Part shown: positions 7,721 through 15,828 of the stretch, piece by piece | Position numbering within the stretch: position 1 is the stretch's first letter | Layout of the letters: every line of letters begins with the position of its first letter | Source: an uncultured Pelosinus sp. | Lineage (GTDB): Bacteria; Bacillota; Negativicutes; DSM-13327 | DNA length: 37,535 nucleotides | Assembly (NCBI GenBank): GCA_946415545.1 | Contig: CAMKSY010000005.1 | Span: 1 to 37,535, forward strand | Direction: 5' to 3' | The notes under the pieces: model-generated | Database searches by the model: none | Told to the model about the DNA's origin: nothing | What the model saw: only the letters and a program-made list of their open reading frames with translations | Program-made: the position numbers and the translations under genes

Positions 7721-8579
7721 TACCGGCTCTGTAACTGTGTTGCAGAAATATCCAAGAAAGCGATTAAATCAACGAAGTCAGACCCTGATGGCTCTGGCTT
7801 TCGGCAGCATCTTTTTAGTGGCCATTACAGTGATTGGCACTATGGTAGGAGATATCGCGATAACAACGAACTTTACCCAGAAAAATTTCTTGCCGCAGAT
7901 GGCTCATCCTTTCGGTACTGACTGGCTGGGCAGAGACATGCTCGCACGTACCTTAAAAGGAATGTCTATCAGTATCTATATTGGACTATTTGCTTCGGTG
8001 ATCAGCGCGGTTATAGCAGGGATTTTGGGGGCAGCTGCTGCAACGTTAGGCAAGAAGGTAGATGCCGTCATAACCTGGTTTATCGACTTAGTAATGGGTA
8101 TTCCTCACCTGCTACTGCTAATTTTGATTTCCTATGCTATCGGAAGAGGTACATTTGGTGTCGTTGTCGCTGTTGCCATAAGCCACTGGCCCGTTCTGAC
8201 CAGAATCATCCGGGGAGAAATTCTTCAGCTAAAAGAATCAAATTATATAAAGATTGCTGGGAAGTTAGGGCAAAGCAAAATGAAAATTATCGTGAAGCAT
8301 ATGATCCCTCATGTATTTCCACAATTTTTGGTTGGATTAGTACTGCTTTTTCCCCATGCCATATTACATGAGGCAGCTCTTACCTTCCTGGGATTTGGTC
8401 TGCCGCCAGAACAGCCTGGTATTGGAATCATTTTGTCGGAAAGTATGAAGTATTTATCACTGGGAATGTGGTGGTTGGCACTTTTCCCTGGAATGGTCTT
8501 GATGACTGCAGTGTTACTTTTTGATTTGGTCGGGGGAAGTTTGCGTAAGATGATTGATCCTCATAGTGCCCAGGAGTAA
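7713..8579 (+). CDS. ABC importer permease 2 (DppC/NikC type)
   Basis: A 288-aa permease partner. One N-terminal helix (about residues 24-50) is followed by the HPFGTDWLGRDMLARTLKGMSIS motif characteristic of DppC/OppC proteins, then about five helices. The ATPase-contact loop is ESNYIKIAGKLGQSKMKIIVKHMIPHV and the terminus is GGSLRKMIDPH. It overlaps permease 1 by 8 nt and is followed within 13 nt by the first ATPase. The pair forms the heterodimeric membrane channel. Confidence 0.88.
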   Translation: MNNTGSVTVLQKYPRKRLNQRSQTLMALAFGSIFLVAITVIGTMVGDIAITTNFTQKNFLPQMAHPFGTDWLGRDMLARTLKGMSISIYIGLFASVISAVIAGILGAAAATLGKKVDAVITWFIDLVMGIPHLLLLILISYAIGRGTFGVVVAVAISHWPVLTRIIRGEILQLKESNYIKIAGKLGQSKMKIIVKHMIPHVFPQFLVGLVLLFPHAILHEAALTFLGFGLPPEQPGIGIILSESMKYLSLGMWWLALFPGMVLMTAVLLFDLVGGSLRKMIDPHSAQE

Positions 8580-8592
8580 GGAGGTAGAAAGG

Positions 8593-9528
8593 TTGTCCTG
8601 CATGAACAATAAATACATTTTGCAGATAAAAAATCTGTCTGTTTCTTTTACGCAATATGAGAAAGGATTGCGTAAAATCGATTTAAAAGTCATTCGAAAT
8701 TTGAATGTTTCTGTGGGCGAGGGAGAGCTTGTTGCTGTAGTAGGATCCAGTGGCTCGGGTAAAAGCCTGTTAGCTCATGCTATTTTAGGGATTTTGCCGC
8801 AGAACTGTGATGCTGAGGGTAATATTTGGTTTGAGGACGAATTGTTATCGCCAAAACGTATCGAGGAACTACGTGGGAAAAAAATCGTTTTAGTTCCGCA
8901 GAGTGTGACCTATCTTGATCCTTTAGAAAAAGTTGGAAGGCAAGTGAGGAAAGAGCAAAACGAAGAGAATGTTCACAAAAAACAAGAAGAATTATTCGAT
9001 TTTTATAAGCTGTCACCAAATACTGCTGATCTGTATCCTTTTGAATTATCAGGCGGTATGGCTCGCAGAGTTCTTCTTACTACCGCAATGATGGAAAGTC
9101 CGCGTTTGATCATAGCCGACGAACCTACGCCTGGGCTTCATCTAGAAGCAGCTAAAAAAGCCATGAGTCATTTTCGTGAGTTTGCCGATAAGGGTAACGG
9201 TGTGCTTCTCATTACCCATGACGTTGAATTGGCGTTAGAAGTAGCTGATCGCATTGCTGTTTTTTATGCGGGAACCACGGTGGAAGAGGCTCCAGTATCG
9301 GACTTCCAATCAGTTGATACACTTCGGCACCCGTATACAAAAGCATTGTGGCGAGCTTTACCACAAAATGGATTTCATCCTTTTCCCGGAAAACAGCCAT
9401 ATGCAAAAGATATGCCCAATGGTTGTCCTTTTGGTCCTCGGTGTTCTCAGCTTACACCGGAATGTGAAGGGAGTATTCAGGAACAGTTGATACGCTTCGG
9501 AAGAGTTCGCTGTATCCATGCAAAGTGA
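8593..9528 (+). CDS. ABC importer ATPase 1 (DppD/NikD type)
   Basis: A 311-aa nucleotide-binding subunit. Walker A is GSSGSGKS, the Q-loop is VPQSVTYLDP, the signature is LSGGMARRV, Walker B is LIIADEPTPG and the H-loop is LLITHD. The C-terminal oligopeptide/nickel-type extension has RHPYTKALWRALP and CPFGPRCSQLTPEC; in relatives these cysteines can bind an iron-sulfur cluster. The track start (8554) lies inside the permease gene. The TTG at 8593 is 8 nt from GGAGG, while the ATG at 8602 is 17 nt away, so TTG is preferred. Either choice changes only three residues. Confidence 0.87.
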   Translation: MSCMNNKYILQIKNLSVSFTQYEKGLRKIDLKVIRNLNVSVGEGELVAVVGSSGSGKSLLAHAILGILPQNCDAEGNIWFEDELLSPKRIEELRGKKIVLVPQSVTYLDPLEKVGRQVRKEQNEENVHKKQEELFDFYKLSPNTADLYPFELSGGMARRVLLTTAMMESPRLIIADEPTPGLHLEAAKKAMSHFREFADKGNGVLLITHDVELALEVADRIAVFYAGTTVEEAPVSDFQSVDTLRHPYTKALWRALPQNGFHPFPGKQPYAKDMPNGCPFGPRCSQLTPECEGSIQEQLIRFGRVRCIHAK

Positions 9529-9541
9529 GGGAGGGATGACC

Positions 9542-10150
9542 ATGATGTTAGAAGCAAAGGGGATATCTTTCGGTTACAAAAAAGGTATAAATATACTCGA
9601 TCAGTTTCAGATTAGGATAGAAAGTCATGAACGAGTCGGTATTGTCGCACCCAGCGGTTTTGGAAAAACTACGCTGTGCCAAATTTTATCAGGCTATATA
9701 AAGCCTGCAAGTGGACAGGTGCTCCTAGACGGAGAAGATCTTCACAGAATCCAAGGCTATTGCCCGGTACAGATGATTTGGCAGCATCCGGAGAAAGCGG
9801 TTAATCCAAGACTGCGCATGAAATCCATAATTGAGGAAGGCGATCAAATCGAGGAGCGAATTATAGATGGATTGGGGATTGAACGAGATTGGCTTAATCG
9901 TTTTCCTGGGGAATTATCTGGAGGGGAGATGCAGCGTTTTTGTATTGCCAGAGCGTTGGGCAAGCGGACAAAGTTTCTCATTGCTGACGAAATCAGCACA
10001 ATGCTTGATCTAATAACCCAAAGTCAAATATGGAACTTCCTGTTAGCTGAAGTAACGGAAAGAAAGATTGGACTGATTGTTGTAACTCACAGCCATTCCT
10101 TAATGGAGCGCATTGCTACGCGGCAAGTAGTATTAGATACCCGAATATGA
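9542..10150 (+). CDS. ABC importer ATPase 2 (NikE/DppF type, short)
   Basis: A 202-aa nucleotide-binding subunit. Walker A is APSGFGKTT, the signature is LSGGEMQRF, Walker B is FLIADEISTM and the H-loop is VVTHSHS. It lacks the C-terminal oligopeptide-type extension seen in its partner, so it is shorter than most DppF proteins and nearer short NikE/CntF-like subunits. The track start at 9518 lies in the previous gene. GGGAGG at 9529-9534 places the ATG at 9542 at the right distance. It completes the importer operon. Confidence 0.85.
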   Translation: MMLEAKGISFGYKKGINILDQFQIRIESHERVGIVAPSGFGKTTLCQILSGYIKPASGQVLLDGEDLHRIQGYCPVQMIWQHPEKAVNPRLRMKSIIEEGDQIEERIIDGLGIERDWLNRFPGELSGGEMQRFCIARALGKRTKFLIADEISTMLDLITQSQIWNFLLAEVTERKIGLIVVTHSHSLMERIATRQVVLDTRI

Positions 10151-10442
10151 TGTGCTACAATAGCGTGAGCCTTTCTTGTTGTCAATTGCTTACAGCCGCC
10201 AGATCCTGGTTTACTCATCAGGCTAACTTCCTTTGATTGATTAATGTGTATAGAATTTCCCTATGATGGAAGAATAAATACTATATTGGCAAACAATATG
10301 GGAACTGCTGAATACTAACAAACTAGCAATTAATTTTATGGCGTGATCGGGCGCTCCTAAGTCGATTCTTAATTAGCTCTGGCCATAATTCTCGCCCTGT
10401 GATTGCCTGAAAGCATTCCCGTCGAATAGGAAAGCGTGTAGA

Positions 10443-11225
10443 ATGACTAAAAAAAAACAGCACGAATTAATTAAAAACTTACGCCGTCCGAAGGGAATCG
10501 TGAGTCCGATGGCTATAAATTTCATCCACCTTAGAACGCCGTGGGTGATAGCCTGGTGGTCAGCTTCATATCTTGGCTATGCCTATATGAGTCTGGGAAA
10601 TTATGTAAAAGGATTTATTTTAATATTCCTGGAAGTTTTTATAAATGTCAATTCTAAAATCAATTTAGGGATACTTTATAGTTTCACAGGGCGCTTTGAG
10701 ATGGCAAAACAGGTAGTAGATACCAATTGGCTGCTCCTTTATATACCGATATATATCTATTCCATTTGGGGAGGATACGGGCTTGCTGTTGACCTAAATA
10801 AATATTCCATTCTCGCTGATAGGGAAAATTCCAGCATGATACCCTTTAAGATCAGTAATTGGGAAATTGCCTTCTTAGATAAGCGGAAGCCCTGGATGGC
10901 GATAGCTTTGTCCCTTTTAATTCCAGGCCTGGGACATTTATACGCTCATAAAATCCCCACCAGTTTTTATACGCTGGCCTGGTGGACTTTCATCGCTTAC
11001 AAGGGAGAACTTCTTCCATGCATTCATCTTACTGCAATGGGTGACTTTGCTGGCGTGGCCATGGCAGCTGATCCTTTATGGCTGATGTTTCTGCCTTCCA
11101 TTTACGTGTTTGCAATTTATGATTCTTACGTAAATACAGTAGAGTGTAATAGATTGTTCGAGCAAGAACAGAAGCGATTCTTAAGTGACAACTATCAAAG
11201 TGGGAATTTTCCAGTACCAGAATAA
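10443..11225 (+). CDS. Membrane protein, paralogue 1 of an unknown three-gene cassette
   Basis: A 260-aa polytopic protein not assignable to a named family with certainty. After the basic start KNLRRPKGIVSP come about six hydrophobic segments. A motif of the form PW-A-S-(hydrophobic)-G-Y occurs twice: RTPWVIAWWSASYLGYAYMS near residue 31 and KPWMAIALSLLIPGLGHLYAHKIPTSF near 149, which suggests an internal duplication. The second copy keeps the PGLGHLY pattern seen in small PGLGQ/TM2-like membrane proteins. About half its residues match the protein at 11761. AGGAAAG precedes the ATG. The 292-bp gap before it shows no clear feature. Confidence 0.75.
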   Translation: MTKKKQHELIKNLRRPKGIVSPMAINFIHLRTPWVIAWWSASYLGYAYMSLGNYVKGFILIFLEVFINVNSKINLGILYSFTGRFEMAKQVVDTNWLLLYIPIYIYSIWGGYGLAVDLNKYSILADRENSSMIPFKISNWEIAFLDKRKPWMAIALSLLIPGLGHLYAHKIPTSFYTLAWWTFIAYKGELLPCIHLTAMGDFAGVAMAADPLWLMFLPSIYVFAIYDSYVNTVECNRLFEQEQKRFLSDNYQSGNFPVPE

Positions 11226-11243
11226 ATATAAGGTGGGTTCTAA

Positions 11244-11780
11244 TTGTACGTTTACGCGTCTTTTGACTATTCGGCTTTCCTTGAATTGGCCATAACCGAT
11301 CTGGAAAAGCGCGGGATCGCCAGAGAACATATCTTGGCAGTTACTTTGGACAAAAGGGTTGAGGAAAGAATGGTCCTGGATACCATTCATCGGGCAGATG
11401 GAATGAGCTTATTTGATGGAGCCATGGTTCTGGGGGCAATACTCATGGAGCTAGGCGTTATATATGGCTTTATTTTAGAGTGGGGGCCGATTATCTGGGG
11501 ATTGATAGGACTACTGAGCGGAGCAATTATCGGCTTCCTGCTTGATTACTTTTATGGAAGGATATTCGGGAACAAGAAGACAAAATCACCCCGCAACCGT
11601 GTCGAAGCCGGGGAATGCAATAACACAGAAGTAGTATTGACTGTTTACTGTAACAACAGTCAATACGAAATGGTAGAGAAAGTGCTATGGGACAATATGG
11701 CCTTTGGAGTAGGCAAGTTGGATCGGCTCCGTAATACGTCAGGAAATGGGGCGACAAGTGATGGAAAAGAAACAAATTGA
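11244..11780 (+). CDS. Small two-helix membrane protein of unknown function
   Basis: A 178-aa protein with a TTG start behind AGGTGGG. The N-terminal 45 residues (YVYASFDYSAFLELAITDLEKRGIAREHILAVTL) look like a beta-alpha-beta sensor-type unit. A glycine-rich pair of membrane segments follows (about residues 58-105, GAMVLGAILMELGVIYGFILEWGPIIWGLIGLLSGAIIGFLLD), then a basic linker and a C-terminal beta-alpha-beta-like part (EVVLTVYCNNSQYEMVEKVLW). Similarity to general stress/DUF1269-like proteins is only in layout. It overlaps the next gene by 20 nt and lies between two paralogous membrane proteins, so the three probably form one unit. Confidence 0.65.
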   Translation: MYVYASFDYSAFLELAITDLEKRGIAREHILAVTLDKRVEERMVLDTIHRADGMSLFDGAMVLGAILMELGVIYGFILEWGPIIWGLIGLLSGAIIGFLLDYFYGRIFGNKKTKSPRNRVEAGECNNTEVVLTVYCNNSQYEMVEKVLWDNMAFGVGKLDRLRNTSGNGATSDGKETN

Positions 11781-12555
11781 GTCCATAAGAAATCAACGCC
11801 GTCCTAAAGGAATTGTGAGCGAGCTCACTGTTAATCTGCTTCACCTAAAAAACCCTTGGATAACAGCTTTCTGGTCAGCAATATTCCCGGGATTAGGATT
11901 CCTGATCATGGGGAGTTATATAAAAGGGTTTCTGTTAATTATCGGGGCGACCATCGCAAATTCTATGGGACATATTAACCAGGCAATTATCTATGGGCTT
12001 ACTGGTCAAGCAGAATTGGCTAAACAGATTCTTGATACCAGGTGGCTGCTTTTTTATGCTCCTTTGCAGATTTTTGCTACTTGGAGCAGCTACCATCTTA
12101 CTGCTGATTTAAACAAATATGCAATTCTTGCCGCACGAGAAGGTTCGGGAATTATTCCTTTTAAAATTGGTACATGGGACATAGGATTCCTCGACAAACG
12201 AAATCCCTGGGTGGCAGTAGCCTGGTCCCTTCTCATGCCTGGTCTGGGCCATCTTTATAGCCACCGAATCCCTACCAGTTTTTATTTGCTGACCTGGTGG
12301 ATCGGCATGTCATATATGGCTCATCTCCTTCCGGCCATTCATCAGACATTTCTGGGAAATTTTTCTGAGGCTATTGCCACTATCAGGCAGGAATGGTTCT
12401 TGTATCTGGTAGCAATTTATCCCTATTCTGTCTATGATGCCTATGTTAATACGGTTGAGTATAATATACTTTTTGACCAGGAACAGAGCCAGTTCCTCAT
12501 TGATAATTATCAAAATTGTAAGTTTCCTATGCCCGCAATGGATAACAGGCATTAG
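11761..12555 (+). CDS. Membrane protein, paralogue 2 of the three-gene cassette
   Basis: A 264-aa paralogue of the 10443 protein. Both share RRPKGIVS, NKY.ILA.RE.S.IIPFKI, FLDKR.PW, the PGLGHLY..(R/K)IPTSFY block, YDAYVNTVE and a DNYQ..(N/K)FP.P ending. Here both internal repeats keep the PGLG element (NPWITAFWSAIFPGLGFLIMG and NPWVAVAWSLLMPGLGHLYSH), so this copy looks closer to the ancestral duplication. I start at ATG 11761 because this aligns the N-terminus MEKKQIESIRNQRRPKGI with its paralogue; the track start is 15 nt earlier. It overlaps the small middle gene. Function unknown. Confidence 0.75.
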   Translation: MEKKQIESIRNQRRPKGIVSELTVNLLHLKNPWITAFWSAIFPGLGFLIMGSYIKGFLLIIGATIANSMGHINQAIIYGLTGQAELAKQILDTRWLLFYAPLQIFATWSSYHLTADLNKYAILAAREGSGIIPFKIGTWDIGFLDKRNPWVAVAWSLLMPGLGHLYSHRIPTSFYLLTWWIGMSYMAHLLPAIHQTFLGNFSEAIATIRQEWFLYLVAIYPYSVYDAYVNTVEYNILFDQEQSQFLIDNYQNCKFPMPAMDNRH

Positions 12556-12558
12556 AAA

Positions 12559-12616
12559 AGAAGCTGCTCTTAAACTACAATTGGTAGATTTATGAGTAGC
12601 TTCTCTTTAGGTTGAA
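12559..12616 (+). terminator. Hairpin terminator after the membrane cassette
   Basis: AGAAGCTGCTC pairs with GAGTAGCTTCT (11 bp with one G-U) across a 23-nt loop and is followed by CTTTAGG. It resembles the arms of the composite repeat just downstream. Confidence 0.45.
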
Positions 12617-12634
12617 GCAGGATTTAGCATTTAT

Positions 12635-12760
12635 AAAGAGAAGCTACCATAATAAATTAGTTAATGTATGGGAAGCTTCTCTTTTCGTGACATAGCGAAA
12701 GAAAGAGAATAAGAAAGTATCGGTTTGGAATGGGACAAGGGGCCTGTCCCCATGTTCCAC
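12635..12760. repeat. Composite palindromic repeat, copy 1
   Basis: AAAGAGAAGCTaCCATA pairs with TATGGgAAGCTTCTCTTT, then a 46-nt linker leads into GGAATGGGACAAGGGGCCTGTCCCC, which forms a second small hairpin. The same two-part layout occurs at 19388-19521 and 34549-34667. It lies just downstream of a plus-strand gene, as the other copies do. Confidence 0.7.
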
Positions 12761-12793
12761 TTAAATGAATCATAGAGGGGAGTTGCATTCATA

Positions 12794-13378
12794 ATGAATG
12801 AGACAATTAAAACCATTCTAACACGAAAAAGTATACGATCTTATAAGGAAGAGCAAATTTCAGATTCAGATCTGGAATTGCTTATTGATGCAGGGATTCA
12901 CGCACCTACCGGGGGTAATTCCCAAAGCTGGAACTTTACAGTTATACAAAACAAAGAAAAGCTTTTGGAACTTAACAGATTGGTAAAAGAATCGTTTGCG
13001 GAACTCATCGTGGATGAGAACACCTATCGTTCTAAGCGAGCAGGAAAAATTTCGTCTCAGCAAGAGACCTACAGCTTTTATTATAATGCACCTACATTAA
13101 TCCTTGTGTCCAATGCGAGAGAATACTCGAATGCCATGGCAGATTGTTCGGCTGCAATTGAAAATATTATGCTGGCTGGTAAGTCATTAGGGCTGGGTTC
13201 TTGCTGGATCAATCAGCTAACTTGGTTTTGTGATGAAGAGAAAGTGAGGGCAACTTTAACTCATTATGGCATTCCTGAGAACTATATAGTTTGTGGTGGG
13301 GTTGCTCTTGGTTATTGTGCGTCCAATACTGACAAACTAGTGCCACGAAAGAAAGCGGATGTGAATATTATACGATGA
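12794..13378 (+). CDS. Nitroreductase-family FMN oxidoreductase
   Basis: A 194-aa flavoprotein of the nitroreductase fold. It starts with TRKSIRSYKEEQISDSDLELLIDAGIHAPTGGNSQSW, the FMN-binding Arg and Asn/Gln cluster of the family, and carries AAIENIMLAGKSLGLGSCWI, which forms the flavin pocket and dimer interface. Such enzymes reduce nitroaromatics, quinones or enones with NAD(P)H; the natural substrate is unknown. GAGGGGAG precedes the ATG. It ends 15 nt before an SDR gene, so the two oxidoreductases probably share a transcript. Confidence 0.85.
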   Translation: MNETIKTILTRKSIRSYKEEQISDSDLELLIDAGIHAPTGGNSQSWNFTVIQNKEKLLELNRLVKESFAELIVDENTYRSKRAGKISSQQETYSFYYNAPTLILVSNAREYSNAMADCSAAIENIMLAGKSLGLGSCWINQLTWFCDEEKVRATLTHYGIPENYIVCGGVALGYCASNTDKLVPRKKADVNIIR

Positions 13379-13393
13379 GGTGTTTTTAACGGA

Positions 13394-14140
13394 ATGGATT
13401 ATGCCGAGAAAGTTGTTTTAGTAACGGGTGGTGCTAATGGAATTGGCAAGTCTGTCAGCTGCGAATTTTTAGCTGCAGGAGCTACCGTTATTATTGCCGA
13501 TATTGATGAGAAAAAAGGTGAAGTATTAGTTCGTAAATGGAAACAAAATAACTATAAGGCAGTTTTTTATAAAATAGACTTAACAGATGTTTCAGCGATT
13601 AGAACCATGTATCAATTTATAGTTGGGAGCTATAAGAAGCTCGATGTTCTGATTAATAATGCAGGAAAAGGAGTTTTTAAGCCGATTTGTGAACTGAAAA
13701 TTGAGGAATGGAACGAGGTTATTCAGCTTAATCTTAGGGCTGCATTTGTTACTGCCCAGGAGTTTGCAAAATACCATAAGAGTAATAGTTATGGACGGAT
13801 CATTAATATCGCCTCTACTCGCTATGCTATGTCCGAACCGAATTCTGAAGCGTATGCCGCTTCCAAAGGTGGTATCGTAGCGCTTACTCACGCATTAGCG
13901 CTTTCACTTAGTGCCAAGAATTTTACGGTTAATGCCATCAGCCCGGGGTGGATTGCGAATCATCAATATGAGAAACTAAGTGTGGAAGATCATGGGCAGC
14001 ATCCCTCTAAGCGAGTAGGAAAGCCGGAGGACATCGCTAGAGCGTGTCTATTCTTAGCTGATGACCAGAATGACTTTATAACCGGCCAGAATATTGTAAT
14101 TGATGGCGGTATGACCAAAAAGATGATCTATATTGAATAG
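13394..14140 (+). CDS. Short-chain dehydrogenase/reductase (SDR)
   Basis: A 248-aa classical SDR. The Rossmann motif TGGANGIG is followed by the NNAG motif near residue 89, active-site IAS (Ser) before YAASK (Tyr, Lys) near 155-159, and ISPGWI after it. The C-terminal FLADDQNDFITGQNIVIDGGM is typical of FabG/glucose-dehydrogenase-like members. The expected reaction is NAD(P)-dependent alcohol/ketone interconversion; the substrate is unknown. It follows the nitroreductase closely and converges with the DUF421 gene, leaving 18 bp between the two stops. Confidence 0.87.
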   Translation: MDYAEKVVLVTGGANGIGKSVSCEFLAAGATVIIADIDEKKGEVLVRKWKQNNYKAVFYKIDLTDVSAIRTMYQFIVGSYKKLDVLINNAGKGVFKPICELKIEEWNEVIQLNLRAAFVTAQEFAKYHKSNSYGRIINIASTRYAMSEPNSEAYAASKGGIVALTHALALSLSAKNFTVNAISPGWIANHQYEKLSVEDHGQHPSKRVGKPEDIARACLFLADDQNDFITGQNIVIDGGMTKKMIYIE

Positions 14141-14158
14141 GGAATTGATAAAACTTGT

Positions 14159-14866
14159 TTAGTTTGGTTTGCTGTTAACATGGAAAGGGGAGATAGATAC
14201 TTGCCGATTGTCGTCCACAGTGGCAAAAAAGACGGCTTTAAAGGTATCAATTCCCTGGTTTTTTAATTGCCCATAAAGCCAATCCTCTGATAGCTGGAGG
14301 TCATGTAATACCTGCTGTAATACCCTGCCTTCCATAATTACCGGATAGGAAATTCCACTGCTTGGTTTTGTGATGCTTAAATCCTGAAGATTTACCGGCG
14401 CCAGTTCCGGTTTTTTATAAACTGATAATCGTCCGTTTGCTTCGATTAGTGCGATGCTGACCTCTGTTATATTAAAAATCCCATATTCTCTTAATAACTC
14501 TAAAATATTTTCCAGTGAATACTTTATTTTCCTGATGTTCTTTACAATTAAATTTCCGTCTTTTATTACAACGATTGGATCAAACGTTGTTAACCCTTTA
14601 AATGTCTGATTTCGGATTACAAGTTCCGCGAAAAGCTTTTGCAGAATTCCAATTACTACAACCGCAAAGGCAATATAGAAATGGTTGATTTCAGGCTCGG
14701 CAATGTCTGCACCTACTACAGAACCTAGGGTGATAATGATCAAGTAGTCGAAAACAGGCAGTTCTCCGACGGATCGTCTACCCATAAATAAGGTTACGAT
14801 TAGCATCAGTGGCAAAATTGTAAAGATCCGTACAGCTATTTTGAATAAATCAGATGCAATTTCCAT
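14159..14866 (-). CDS. YetF/DUF421 family membrane protein
   Basis: A 235-aa protein with about three N-terminal helices (IAVRIFTILPLMLIVTLFMGRRSVGELPVFDYLIIITLGSVVGADIA, then YIAFAVVVIGILQKLFAELVI), followed by the cytoplasmic DUF421 part with PIVVIKDGNLIVKNIRKIKYSLENILELLREYGIFNITEV. The RRSVGELPVFDYLI..TLGSVVG block is the family signature. YetF-type proteins in spore formers are linked to germination or membrane proteins of unknown role, so the function stays open. AAGGAG lies 9 nt before the ATG. Confidence 0.82.
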   Translation of the reverse strand: MEIASDLFKIAVRIFTILPLMLIVTLFMGRRSVGELPVFDYLIIITLGSVVGADIAEPEINHFYIAFAVVVIGILQKLFAELVIRNQTFKGLTTFDPIVVIKDGNLIVKNIRKIKYSLENILELLREYGIFNITEVSIALIEANGRLSVYKKPELAPVNLQDLSITKPSSGISYPVIMEGRVLQQVLHDLQLSEDWLYGQLKNQGIDTFKAVFFATVDDNRQVSISPFHVNSKPN

Positions 14867-14917
14867 GGCTGCGTACTCCTTCTTCTAAGTAAACTTTTCC
14901 TTTTTCATTTACCCAAA

Positions 14918-14964
14918 AGGGCGTGTCGCTTTGCGTTTAAAAAAAACATTTTGCGACACGCCCT
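14918..14964. repeat. Palindromic GGGCGTGTC element / hairpin
   Basis: Perfect 12-bp arms AGGGCGTGTCGC and GCGACACGCCCT around a 23-nt A-rich loop. It lies between the rubrerythrin stop side and the DUF421 start. The outer GACACGCCCTA recurs at 35182-35192, so it may belong to a dispersed palindrome family as well as ending the rubrerythrin transcript. Confidence 0.55.
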
Positions 14965-15030
14965 AAGTGGCATTATGTTCATAATGTGTAAAAGTTCTGT
15001 TCCGTTTGTTATTAAAGTAGGATCACGCTT

Positions 15031-15624
15031 CTATTTTCCAAATGGCGAGTCCTCTCTGCGAACAAAGAATCCCTGATTATGGCTGCAAACCGGGCAGATT
15101 TGCGGCGCCCCGGCACCTTTATGGATGTGGCCGCACTGTAGACAGATATATTCGGTGGGGGTGTCATTTTTAAATAAGTTATTGTTCTGCATTAACTGTG
15201 CATACCGAGAAAAACGCTGACTATGTATATTTTCAATTTCAGCGATCATATAAAAAGAATTTGCGATATTGGCAAATCCCTCCTCCTTAGCCTTGTCACC
15301 GAAAGAACTGTAAATCGTGTCATGTTCGGCAGCTTCATGCTGGGCGGCAAGCTGCAAAAGCTCTAAGAGGTTATTTGAATTATCGATGGGATAGTTGGCG
15401 CTTATCGAGATTTCCTGTCCATGAAACTCCTTTAAGTGATTGTAAAATATCTCAGCGTGTTCCTTTTCCTGGCTTCCAGTATAGTGGAAAAGCCAGTATA
15501 AGACCTCAAGGTTTTGTGTTTGTGCCTGAGTCGCGGCAAATTCGTAGCGCCGCCAAGCTTGGCATTCTCCTGCAAAAGCCTTTAAAAGATTCTCTTTTGT
15601 GATGCTGTCTTTCAGTGCAACCAT
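15031..15624 (-). CDS. Rubrerythrin
   Basis: A 197-aa non-haem diiron protein with a C-terminal rubredoxin-like domain. The ferritin-like part has the iron ligands in AFAGECQAWRRYEFAA, GSQEKEHAEIFYNHL, HEAAEHDTIY and MIAEIENIHSQRF. The C-terminus carries YICLQCGHIHKGAGAPQICPVCSHNQ, two CxxC knuckles for a single iron. The likely role is cytoplasmic peroxide reduction in an anaerobe. AGGAGG precedes the ATG. It is probably monocistronic, between the GGGCGTGTC hairpin and a divergent acetyltransferase. Confidence 0.92.
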   Translation of the reverse strand: MVALKDSITKENLLKAFAGECQAWRRYEFAATQAQTQNLEVLYWLFHYTGSQEKEHAEIFYNHLKEFHGQEISISANYPIDNSNNLLELLQLAAQHEAAEHDTIYSSFGDKAKEEGFANIANSFYMIAEIENIHSQRFSRYAQLMQNNNLFKNDTPTEYICLQCGHIHKGAGAPQICPVCSHNQGFFVRREDSPFGK

Positions 15625-15828
15625 TTTTTATTCCTCCTAATTTCTTATAGCATTAGTATTATCAATTATTCCATGGATTATAAGAAAAGAATGGAACGTA
15701 TGATAACCTTCTACGAGACAGCATAAATAGGAGTACAAATGTGCATCCCCTAGGTGAATTTTACTGGATTTTATTTCAATGTATATGTAAAAATGGTGGT
15801 CGTGGCTATCAGCGTAGGAGGAATATAT

